A stretch of 58,529 bases of DNA, taken from assembly GCA_014729775.1 (NCBI GenBank), contig WJJJ01000016.1, positions 1-58,529 of the forward strand. Direction: 5' to 3'. The notes under the pieces were generated by a model that was not told the origin of the DNA, ran no database searches, and saw only the letters and a list, made by a program, of their open reading frames with translations. The stretch comes from Candidatus Omnitrophota bacterium. Lineage in GTDB: Bacteria > Omnitrophota > Gorgyraeia > Duberdicusellales > 4484-171. Shown piece by piece: positions 51,368-58,529 of this stretch; the stretch's first letter is position 1; every line of letters begins with the position of its first letter. Made by a program: the position numbers and the translations under genes.

Positions 51368-52107
51368 CGCCGGCATCGAAAAAATCCGGAACGAAGAAAA
51401 AGGTGCTTCTTATCGGCGGAATTGTCGCGGTGCTTCTTGTCGGAGTCCTCATCGGGTTGATCCAAACAAAAAAATCAATGGTTTCCCGGCGTCAGGCGGA
51501 GATCCAGGAGCAGGAGCAGGAAGAGATTCAGCGGGAGGCTCTGCTGGAATCCGGAGAACTGCATCTTTCTCCGGAAGAGATCATCGAGCGGGAAGAAAAA
51601 ATCGCCGGGGAAGAGCTGAGCGTGTCTGAGTTTCAGGTTCTCGAAGAGGATGACCCGGAGGAAGAGCCCGCCAGCGTGTCGCGAGTGACGAAATCAGAGA
51701 TCCGCGCCGCGGCAATAGGTGAGCTGGAAGGGATCCTTCACCGGGTGCTCCCCGAGGGAAACCCGTCTTTGGTCTATTTGACGTTGACCAGAATGCAGCA
51801 AAAGGGAATTGATCCGATCTCGGCACTGAAAGAGGAGATCTTGAACAATCCCGATAACGCCGATATCCGAAAAAACGCGATCATCGGGTTATTTTACGTG
51901 GGAGGCAAGGAAGTGGTGCCGTTGTTGAAGACCGCGGCTAAAGTCGATCCTGTGCCCGAAGTGCGGGAAATCGCGTTATTCTGTCTGGATTATCTGGCAC
52001 GCGGAGAAGAGGCGTCTTTTTTTAAAGAGGTTGCGCAGTCAGATCCTTCCGAAAAGGTGAAAGAGAGAGCGGAGCGGTACTGGAAAATCAGGAGTACAGA
52101 TCAATGA
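51361..52107 (+). CDS. Membrane-anchored HEAT-repeat protein (248 aa)
   Basis: One membrane helix (VLLIGGIVAVLLVGVLIGLI) near residues 15-35, then an acidic, glutamate-rich linker (about residues 50-105), and three HEAT-like helical repeats (ADIRKNAIIGLFYVGGKEV, PEVREIALFCLDYLA, EKVKERAERYW). HEAT repeats bind proteins. It overlaps the FlgN-like gene by 7 bases and overlaps YaaR 3' by 20 bases (convergent). Confidence 0.7.
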   Translation: MVTPASKKSGTKKKVLLIGGIVAVLLVGVLIGLIQTKKSMVSRRQAEIQEQEQEEIQREALLESGELHLSPEEIIEREEKIAGEELSVSEFQVLEEDDPEEEPASVSRVTKSEIRAAAIGELEGILHRVLPEGNPSLVYLTLTRMQQKGIDPISALKEEILNNPDNADIRKNAIIGLFYVGGKEVVPLLKTAAKVDPVPEVREIALFCLDYLARGEEASFFKEVAQSDPSEKVKERAERYWKIRSTDQ

Positions 52108-52540
52108 GAATTCCGCGAATTTCTCCGATCTTATCGAGAAGGGCGAGGTTGTTGATTTCTTTGTCCAAGGCCAGTTTCAGCAGCTCTTCCAATTGGTTAT
52201 CTACGTTTTCCACCAGGATAAACACGTTGTGTTTGCCTTTCGGCGAAAAGTCGATTTTTTCTTTCAGGAGATACACGTTCTTTATGACCAGTTCAAGAAA
52301 TTTCCGGACGAGGGTTTTGTATTGGAGCACGCTTTCCAGTGTCCTTTTACGCAAAAGCATTTGTCCCTGGGCGTCGATGTCGACCAGCAAATTTTTCAGA
52401 CGCTGTTTGATTTCTTCTTTCAGTGAATCTTTCAAATCATGGCGGAAGGATGAATTGGCCTTGTTCTTGGCGACTTTTCGGGAAGTGTCCGCCGCGGGAA
52501 GGGTGGTATGAAACGAATGGTGGTTCCGTTTTATTCTCAT
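52088..52540 (-). CDS. yaaR: YaaR-family (DUF327) protein (150 aa)
   Basis: Helical protein of the YaaR family: RKFLELVIKNVYLLKEKIDF, HNVFILVENVDNQLEELLKLALDK, and ALLDKIGEIRGILIDLYS, which are the conserved segments in DUF327 proteins. The function in the family is not well established; members sit near flagellar or replication genes. It overlaps the HEAT gene at its 3' end, and its start is 45 bases from the divergent lipoprotein gene. Confidence 0.8.
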   Translation of the reverse strand: MRIKRNHHSFHTTLPAADTSRKVAKNKANSSFRHDLKDSLKEEIKQRLKNLLVDIDAQGQMLLRKRTLESVLQYKTLVRKFLELVIKNVYLLKEKIDFSPKGKHNVFILVENVDNQLEELLKLALDKEINNLALLDKIGEIRGILIDLYS

Positions 52541-52585
52541 GTAGTTAAAGAGTATCGTATTTTGATTCGGAAGTCAACTGCTTTG

Positions 52586-53227
52586 ATGGGCGTGCTCTTC
52601 GCGGCGGCCGTTCTCTGTTCGGGATGCGGTCCCCGGCCGCTGGTGACCAGAAACTACTATTTGATCGACGGATATTCCTTGTACGATGTCCGGGATGTCG
52701 GGGTGCTGCCCTTCACGAGCGGGAAAGACTATTCTCCCGAAATCCTGGAGAAATGCCGTACGATCTTTGTGTCGGAGCTTCGCCGGCGAAACGAGTACAG
52801 GCCTCATTTAGTGACCTCGCGGGACCTGACAAATTTTGAGGATACGCGGCATCTTGACGCCGTGGTCCGGGGGCACGTGATCTATTACGATCCCGCGGAG
52901 CCTTTTCGTTTCGGGCTCCAGGTCGAGATGGAGGATTTGGAAACGGGACAGATTCTCTGGAGCACCTCGCATATCTTTGATGCGCGTCTGAAAGACGTTG
53001 TCCAAGGGGTAAAAGGATATTACCGGGAAGTTCTGTACCCGCATCATCCGCTTTTAGGGCACAAATATATTCTTCTTTCTATGGATAAATTCATCGCGTT
53101 TTCCTGCAGTACGTTGGTTGATACTTTGCAGAATGAACAGGAGCCCGAAAAGCAAGCCGGGAGTTCGATACCAGAAGGAAATTTGAAGGCCCGACCGGGA
53201 AGAGAGGTGAGAAACGATGAAAGGTAA
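52586..53227 (+). CDS. Envelope lipoprotein, FlgO/GNA1162-like (213 aa)
   Basis: Begins MGVLFAAAVLCSGCG with a lipobox-like cysteine at residue 14; an upstream ATG at 52508 overlaps YaaR and is unlikely. The mature part (VRDVGVLPFTSGKDYSPEI ... LEKCRTIFVSELRRR, VVRGHVIYYDPAEPFRFGLQ, LETGQILWSTSHIFD) has the pattern of FlgO/GNA1162-type lipoproteins. It may help assemble a surface structure. Overlaps the LysM gene by 11 bases. Confidence 0.65.
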   Translation: MGVLFAAAVLCSGCGPRPLVTRNYYLIDGYSLYDVRDVGVLPFTSGKDYSPEILEKCRTIFVSELRRRNEYRPHLVTSRDLTNFEDTRHLDAVVRGHVIYYDPAEPFRFGLQVEMEDLETGQILWSTSHIFDARLKDVVQGVKGYYREVLYPHHPLLGHKYILLSMDKFIAFSCSTLVDTLQNEQEPEKQAGSSIPEGNLKARPGREVRNDER

Positions 53228-53633
53228 AGTTGCGTATATTCTTCTGGCAGCGGTATGGGCGATGCCGCTGGAGGCGGTGACCCGTGATTTAAAAAGCGCC
53301 AAGCCCCGGACGATCGAGGTTCAGGAAGAAGTCTGGGTGAAAAAAAACGAGGATCTGGAAAACCTGCGGAACAAAATTCTCCGTTTGGAAACAGAACTGC
53401 GTGTCTCCCGCGCGGAGATCGTGCGCCTTGAAGGCGAGTTGGAGCAGGCGTATGCGCAGAAAGAACCGGATAAGACCTATTCTGTCAGAGAAGGAGATAA
53501 TTTATGGAAGATTTCCCGGCGATTTTATAACGATCCCTACAAGTGGCTGTGGGTATTTAAGGCCAATATGGATCAGATCACCGATCCGGACCAGATTTAT
53601 CCGAAGCAGGTGCTGGAAATACCCCGATATTAA
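53217..53633 (+). CDS. Secreted coiled-coil LysM protein (138 aa)
   Basis: Signal peptide (VAYILLAAVWAMPLEAV), a coiled coil (residues 45-90, LENLRNKILRLETELRVSRAEI region), and a C-terminal LysM domain (YSVREGDNLWKISRRFY ... IYPKQVLEIPRY) with the usual GDNLWxIxxxxY pattern, used to bind peptidoglycan. It resembles small envelope organisers such as those in Tol-Pal or flagellar assembly. Overlaps the lipoprotein gene by 11 bases. Confidence 0.85.
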   Translation: MKGKVAYILLAAVWAMPLEAVTRDLKSAKPRTIEVQEEVWVKKNEDLENLRNKILRLETELRVSRAEIVRLEGELEQAYAQKEPDKTYSVREGDNLWKISRRFYNDPYKWLWVFKANMDQITDPDQIYPKQVLEIPRY

Positions 53634-53638
53634 ATCGA

Positions 53639-54784
53639 ATGAGTATGAAAAGAGTGTTAATTTTATTGTGCGCGGCGCTCATTTGCGGGAACGCGTGGAG
53701 TCAGAACGGCTCTCCTCAAGAAGTCCAGGATGATTTTCGTACCCGCTGGGAAAAGGTTCAGGAGAAATATCTGAAGGATTTTCGCTGTGAACGGGAAAAA
53801 GCGGAACGGCTGCAGTATATCAGCGAGCTGTTCGAACGCGGCAAAGATGAATTTTTCTCGCAGGATTATCCCCGGGCGATTGTTCTTTTTCAGAAGGTGA
53901 TCGAACTGGAAGGAAAAGAAGCTTGCCGGAAATATTCCTCTCTCGCCGAGCAATTTTTAAAGGAGAGCGCCGTGCGGCTGGAAGGACACGTGCAGCGAAA
54001 GGCGCGGGAAAAATATCAGCTGGATTTCGGACGATTATCCGACGGAACCGAAAAGCTTCTCGAACAGACCGGCTATAAACCGACCCTTACCTATCTTGAA
54101 CCCGAACCTACCGAAGAAGAAAAGCAGCTTGCCGAACTGGAAAAACAGCTGGAACTGCAGAGAGCCGAGATGCGGGCCCAGAAAGAAATGATGGAGCTGG
54201 AGCTCAAGCAGGAAGAGATCGAGAAACAAAAAGTAATCGAACGGCAGCGTTTCGAAGAGAGAAGAAAAGAGATCGAACGGGACGCGAAAGTGCAGGAAAA
54301 GCTGCTAGTGCTGCGCCGTTTATACCGGGAGAAAAAATATCCCCAGGCAATGAAGGTGATCGAAGAAATCCTTGAGTTGGATCCCCGCCAATACGAGGCG
54401 CTGAGAAAGAAGGAATCGATACTCGCCTACCGCAGACGCAAAGAACTGATCGCCAAGCGAAAACAGGAAGCGCAGGAGCGGGAGCGAAAGAGAAAAGAGG
54501 CTGCGGAACGGCGCGAAAGGGAAGCCGAGCAGAGAAGAAAAGAGGCTGAGCGGCGCCGGAAGGAACAGGAGGAAAAAGAACGGCAGGCGCGGCTTCAGAG
54601 AAAAATTGATACCTTACTCAGCAAGGCGGAAGAGTTGATCTTTCAGGAACAATACCGTGCCGCCGCGGAAGAATTAAATCAAGTCCTGGAGCTGGACAAG
54701 GATAATGAGGAAGCGCTTCAGCTCCTTGATTATATCATGCTTAAGCTTCAGGAGATCGCCGAAGAACTCGTCCCCGAAGAATAA
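53639..54784 (+). CDS. Secreted TPR/coiled-coil protein (381 aa)
   Basis: Signal peptide (VLILLCAALICGNAWSQ), a TPR-like pair (GKDEFFSQDYPRAIVLFQKVIELE), a long coiled coil dominated by E, R, K and Q (residues 150-310, for example ERKRKEAAERREREAEQRRK), and a C-terminal TPR (AEELIFQEQYRAAAEELNQVLELD). The ATG at 53639 is 5 bases after the LysM stop with no ribosome site; the sequence ATGAGTATGAAAA recurs at 45037. It likely forms an extended scaffold in the periplasm. Confidence 0.75.
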   Translation: MSMKRVLILLCAALICGNAWSQNGSPQEVQDDFRTRWEKVQEKYLKDFRCEREKAERLQYISELFERGKDEFFSQDYPRAIVLFQKVIELEGKEACRKYSSLAEQFLKESAVRLEGHVQRKAREKYQLDFGRLSDGTEKLLEQTGYKPTLTYLEPEPTEEEKQLAELEKQLELQRAEMRAQKEMMELELKQEEIEKQKVIERQRFEERRKEIERDAKVQEKLLVLRRLYREKKYPQAMKVIEEILELDPRQYEALRKKESILAYRRRKELIAKRKQEAQERERKRKEAAERREREAEQRRKEAERRRKEQEEKERQARLQRKIDTLLSKAEELIFQEQYRAAAEELNQVLELDKDNEEALQLLDYIMLKLQEIAEELVPEE

Positions 54785-55004
54785 ACTCCTTTTCAATCTT
54801 CCGAAGGCGCTTCGCTCCTTCATTCCGCAGGGCTTTCCTGCCCGGCACCGAAAACTCCGAATGAATTATTGAATACTTTTACGATTATGATAATATAGGT
54901 ATGAAAACGGGGAAATTGAATGTTTTCACGCCTTCGCGTGCCGTGAAGCGAAGCCCGCTTCGCTCTATTCCATGATAGAAAACCATAAGCCAAGGGAGGA
55001 TACG
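54785..55004 (+). other. Spacer before the giant coiled-coil gene
   Basis: 220 bases. A TTGAAT-16-TAATAT pair near 54872-54899 could be a promoter; a short ATG frame of 24 codons starts at 54901 and ends near 54975. A hairpin AGCGAAG-CCCG-CTTCGCT is present about 54951-54968. Repeated CGAAGG/CGCTTCGC words suggest small palindromes. I see no gene or RNA I can name. Confidence 0.35.
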
Positions 55005-58000
55005 ATGCGAAATTTACGGAAGAGGTGCGTCCTGAACCGTGTTTTTTTCATTCTCGCCTCTATGTGCGCGTGTGTCTGTAATATTCCCTCGTTCGCGCAA
55101 AATACCGACTCGACCGAATTTATCCTGATGGACGAACTGCAGTCTTTGCGGAAAGAGAACGTGAAACTTCTTTCCGATCTCATCCGTCTCAAAAAAGAAC
55201 GCGAACAGCTCGTGAGCGATCTGCGGGCGGAATTAAACCGGACGGAACAAGAGAAGAACGCATTGGAAGCGAGGCTACGTTCTGAGATCACCGATTTAAA
55301 AGGGGCCGCGGAAACGTTAAGGACCCGGTTGGCACAGGCGAAATCGGAAAAGACCGCTTTGGCCTCGAACATCGGAGGAGAACTCGCCGCGCTTCAGAAA
55401 CGGGAAACGGAACTTCAACAGGAGTTAAATCGGACCAGGCGGAACAGGGAAGAGACTCTTGCGGAATATGAAAATCGCATTGCCGCGTTACGCGACCGGA
55501 TTGCTTCCCTGAAGCAGGAAGCGGAAACCGCGCAGCGACGGCTTCGGGATCAGCTGGCGCAGACCGAACGGGAGCATGCCGAAACGGTGCAGACCCTGCA
55601 AGAAAAGCTTTCTCAAGCCCGGATGACGGAGCAGGCCGGAGAAAATCTGCGAAACCAAATCGCCCGACTGGAGGAAGAGAACCGAAGGATACGCGCCGGT
55701 TACAAATCCGAGCTCGACGATCTCAAGTATGCCGCTTCATCTTTACGGGAACAGCTGGCAAAGGCCAGGGAAGCAAAGGAAGGCAGAGACGCACAGCTGC
55801 AGGCTTTGCAGGAAAAGCTGGAGAAGGAAACGGCACAGGTAGAGGCGCGGAAGGCGGCATTGCGGCAAGAATATGAAAGCGAAATCCAAGTTTTGCAGGG
55901 CACCGTGGAAGATTTGAACGAGCAACTTGCCCGTACGCAGCAGGAGTTAACCCGGGTCGAAACGCAGCTCGCGGCGGGAGACGCGGCTTTACGGGACCAG
56001 AGGAATAACCTTCAGGCCCGGTACCAGCGCGAATTGAACGAGATCAAGGCGAGGGCCGAAGAGATGCGGGTCAAAGCCGAGGAAAACGCTCGTGAACGGG
56101 ATGCGCTTCAGGAGCAGCTGCGCACGGTCAGCACTCGTTTGCGCTCATCCATCCAGGCGCTGGAGGAAGAAAAAAGGGAAGGCGAACGGCACGCCAAAAA
56201 AAGCGTTGCCGAAGCCCGACGTGAAACCACACAACAGCTCGCGGAACTGCAAAAGGAAATATCCGCGCTGAAAGAGAAAAACCGGGAACTGGATGAACTG
56301 AAAACCGCCGCGCAGGAAAAACTCAAAAGAGATGTGGCGGCATTGCGAACGGAATACGAGAGTAAAATCGCTTCTTTGACCGAGACGCTGAATGAGGTGC
56401 GCCGGGAAAGCATACAGGTTTCTCAAAAGCTCGCCGATGAAGACGAGAAATTCAGGGAAGCCGAACAAAAATATCTTGCCCAAATCAAGGGACTGAGCGG
56501 ACGGGTCGAAGCGCTTCAACAGGAACGTGCCAGGATACGCGAGTCTTTCGAGAAACGTCTCGCCGAACTTCAAAAGGAGCAGGACCGGCGGCGGGCCGAA
56601 CTTCGCGAGGCCGCAGACCGATATAAAACACGCGCGCAATCCGCGCAAGACCGTCTTTCCGAGCAGAAGGATCTCGCGCGGAAACAAAGTGAACGCATCG
56701 CGGGCTTGGAACAAGAATTGAGTTCGCTGACCGCCGCTCTGCGGAAAACGGAAGAGGAGTATGAGCGGGAACTGGCGGCAGTGCAAAGGACGCAGTCCGC
56801 ATCCGAAGCCAAACTGCAGGCTCAGCTGCGGCAGGTACAGGAAAATCTCGCGGGGTTGCGAGAAGAAAAACGAAAGGTCGAAGCAGATTTGCAGGATGAG
56901 CTTCTTTCTCTGGAACGGGCAAAGGCAGAGAGCGAAGGGAGACTGAGATCAGAAATCGAAAACCTGAAAGATACCCTGCAGACCGTTCGAAACCAGCGCG
57001 AGAAAAATGAGCAGGAGTTAAAAACTCAACTGGTGCAGTTGGAACAGGAAAAGGCCGAGCTCGAAACCTCGTTGCGTGCAGAACTCAGCAAAGCCCGCGA
57101 TGCACTGGCTCGGTTTAAGGAAGCGCGCCAACGGAGCGAGGAAGAATTACAGTCCCGGCTGGCGGAGGTTCGGGCGGAAAATACGCGGACCCGTTCACAG
57201 CTGGCGCAGGCAGAGGACAGGCTCGCCCGCGCATCCGCGCGCGGGGAAAAATTACAGGCGGAATTGGACGAGACGTCCGCCAAGTTGAATAATACTGAGA
57301 CTGCGCTTGAAAATACACGGCGGGAAAAAACGAAGGCCGAAACCGAACTCGGGTCGCGGATAAGTAAATTATCGGAACAGCTGGAAAAATTGAATGCCCG
57401 GTACGCTGCGGTGCGCGAAGAGAAGGAAAAAGCGGAAAAAGAATTAGCCGTACAAATTTCGGATTTGCGGAATGCAAAACGAAACAGCGAAGGGGAGTTA
57501 AAAGAAGCACTCAACAGGATTTCCGCCGAAAAACGCGATGCGGAAAAGCGGCTGCAGGAAAAGATCAGCGATCTTGCGAAGCGTGTCGAAACACTGCGGG
57601 AAGAGCTGGCGGAGGTGCGTAAGGAGAAGGCGGCGGGCGAGAGCCGGCTGACCGGGCGGATCGAAGAGCTGCAGCAGCAGTTGAGCGACGCGCGCCGGGT
57701 CAAGAATAAGAGCGAAAGGGAATTCAGCGCGAAACTCGAGGAGGTAAGAGCCGCGGCAGAAACAAAGGAGCAAGCTCTTCGCCGTGAAGTGAACAGAATT
57801 GCGACCGCACGGGACAGGACAGAAAAAGAGCTCCGGGCCAAAATCGACGAGCTCGTACGCGCCAAGGCTGACCTGCGGGATGAACTTTCTCAGGCGGAGC
57901 AGACATTGCAGACCCGGGTGACCGCTCTCCAGAAGGAGCTTGCCGACGCGCGGGCGGTTTTGGAAAATACGAAAAAAGAAAGCAGCTCCGCACAGGCCGG

Positions 58001-58529
58001 GTTACAGCGCCAAATTCGCGAACTTACCGCGGAAAGAACGTTGGCGCAGGATCAGCTGGAAGTGGTCCGGGGAGTGCTCAGCGAAAAGGTGCAGATACTG
58101 TCCCGGGAGCTTGCGGGCGTTCAGAAAGAATTGAGCGATGCCCGTGACCGTCTTGTGGCAACCAGGTCCGCGCTCCAGGAACAGCTGGACACAAAGAACG
58201 CGGAACTGAAAAGAGCGGCAGAAGCCTTAGCCGCCGTCCGCCGGGAGAAACAGGCGGTTGAAAAACGATTAAAGGATCAGATCGAAACGGTATCCGGACA
58301 GCTCGATGCTTTGTCCGCAAAACACGCGGCGCTACGCAACACGAAAGCGGAAATCACACGGGACTTTGCCTCATTGCAGGAAGCCAAAGCGGCCAAGGAG
58401 ACCGCACTGCGCAATGAACTGCAGCAGCTGGCCAAGGCCAAGCAGAGCGCCGAGCAAGAGCTGACGGGCCGGATCAATGAACTGTCCACGACGGCGGAGA
58501 CACTGCGGGAAGAGCTGGCGCAGGTGCGT
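55005..58529 (+). CDS. Giant secreted coiled-coil protein, N-terminal 1175 codons (cut by window end)
   Basis: ATG at 55005 follows AAGGGAGGATACG. A signal peptide (VFFILASMCACVCNIPSFAQ, cleavage at AQ-NT) is followed, in one uninterrupted frame to the last base, by heptad-rich sequence full of E, L, R, K, Q and A with few glycines and almost no prolines. Blocks such as ETLREELAEVRKEK recur, including at the very end (ETLREELAQVR). The chain must be exported and form a rod of at least 1100 residues; a C-terminal anchor would lie outside the window. It follows the TPR/coiled-coil gene on the same strand. Family unknown; similar length to giant envelope proteins reported in Omnitrophota. Confidence 0.85.
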   Translation, partial: MRNLRKRCVLNRVFFILASMCACVCNIPSFAQNTDSTEFILMDELQSLRKENVKLLSDLIRLKKEREQLVSDLRAELNRTEQEKNALEARLRSEITDLKGAAETLRTRLAQAKSEKTALASNIGGELAALQKRETELQQELNRTRRNREETLAEYENRIAALRDRIASLKQEAETAQRRLRDQLAQTEREHAETVQTLQEKLSQARMTEQAGENLRNQIARLEEENRRIRAGYKSELDDLKYAASSLREQLAKAREAKEGRDAQLQALQEKLEKETAQVEARKAALRQEYESEIQVLQGTVEDLNEQLARTQQELTRVETQLAAGDAALRDQRNNLQARYQRELNEIKARAEEMRVKAEENARERDALQEQLRTVSTRLRSSIQALEEEKREGERHAKKSVAEARRETTQQLAELQKEISALKEKNRELDELKTAAQEKLKRDVAALRTEYESKIASLTETLNEVRRESIQVSQKLADEDEKFREAEQKYLAQIKGLSGRVEALQQERARIRESFEKRLAELQKEQDRRRAELREAADRYKTRAQSAQDRLSEQKDLARKQSERIAGLEQELSSLTAALRKTEEEYERELAAVQRTQSASEAKLQAQLRQVQENLAGLREEKRKVEADLQDELLSLERAKAESEGRLRSEIENLKDTLQTVRNQREKNEQELKTQLVQLEQEKAELETSLRAELSKARDALARFKEARQRSEEELQSRLAEVRAENTRTRSQLAQAEDRLARASARGEKLQAELDETSAKLNNTETALENTRREKTKAETELGSRISKLSEQLEKLNARYAAVREEKEKAEKELAVQISDLRNAKRNSEGELKEALNRISAEKRDAEKRLQEKISDLAKRVETLREELAEVRKEKAAGESRLTGRIEELQQQLSDARRVKNKSEREFSAKLEEVRAAAETKEQALRREVNRIATARDRTEKELRAKIDELVRAKADLRDELSQAEQTLQTRVTALQKELADARAVLENTKKESSSAQAGLQRQIRELTAERTLAQDQLEVVRGVLSEKVQILSRELAGVQKELSDARDRLVATRSALQEQLDTKNAELKRAAEALAAVRREKQAVEKRLKDQIETVSGQLDALSAKHAALRNTKAEITRDFASLQEAKAAKETALRNELQQLAKAKQSAEQELTGRINELSTTAETLREELAQVR

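Noticed and set aside
57026..57865. Serine-rich minus-strand ORF (279 codons)
   Set aside because: It is the antisense image of the coiled-coil gene, in which GAG/GAA and CGC codons read as serine and leucine; no start signal.

Overview
The window looks like a chromosomal segment of a Gram-negative, envelope-rich, probably anaerobic bacterium. It has two-partner secretion proteins, an AsmA-type protein, a 2-oxoacid:ferredoxin oxidoreductase, glutaminyl-tRNA synthetase and many secreted coiled-coil or TPR proteins. Gene style and content suggest a Planctomycetes-Verrucomicrobia-Chlamydiae-related lineage such as Omnitrophota, but this is inference; no rRNA or marker tree is available here.

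Region 1 (1-16.4 kb, minus strand) is housekeeping: tRNA-Gln(CUG) with its promoter, a secreted protein, glnS, a PilZ protein, a small lipoprotein, gltX, a polytopic membrane/TPR protein, a 2-oxoacid:ferredoxin oxidoreductase (four subunits) behind dxs, a second PilZ protein, ymdB, rny, 5-formyl-THF cyclo-ligase, birA, a 52-residue coiled-coil protein and a TrmJ-like methyltransferase. Region 2 (16.4-23.9 kb) is a two-partner secretion locus arranged tail to tail: tpsB on plus, and a 1670-residue tpsA adhesin on minus. tpsA sits behind a small DNA-binding-like protein and a leader RNA that resembles a class I cyclic-di-GMP riboswitch followed by an intrinsic terminator. Region 3 (23.9-36.3 kb) holds a radical SAM / DUF1573-like / thioredoxin-CcdA operon, a GH94-type phosphorylase, an AsmA-like protein, a TPR protein, a methyltransferase back to back with HU, an RsmB/RsmF-type methyltransferase, a TVP38 protein and rlmN.

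Region 4 (36.4-39.2 kb) is a visibly AT-rich island of four ORFs separated by imperfect inverted repeats that resemble integron attC sites, without an integrase; one gene is a REP-associated transposase and one is frameshifted. Region 5 (39.7-45 kb) is the origin-proximal core rpmH-yidD-yidC, a parS cluster, parA-parB, ndk and yicC, with rnpA missing from its usual place. Region 6 (45-58.5 kb) carries small secreted proteins, comM, a DUF212 protein, an envelope cluster (LysM/L,D-transpeptidase lipoprotein, accA, PadR, FlgN-like, HEAT, YaaR, lipoprotein, LysM, TPR/coiled-coil) and the first 1175 codons of a giant secreted coiled-coil protein cut by the window end.

Two themes recur. First, several genes have a -10 box only 6-8 bases before the ATG, so their mRNAs should be leaderless. 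Second, cyclic-di-GMP signalling is suggested by two PilZ genes and by the adhesin's leader RNA. I judge the adhesin leader and the cassette array to be the most interesting parts.
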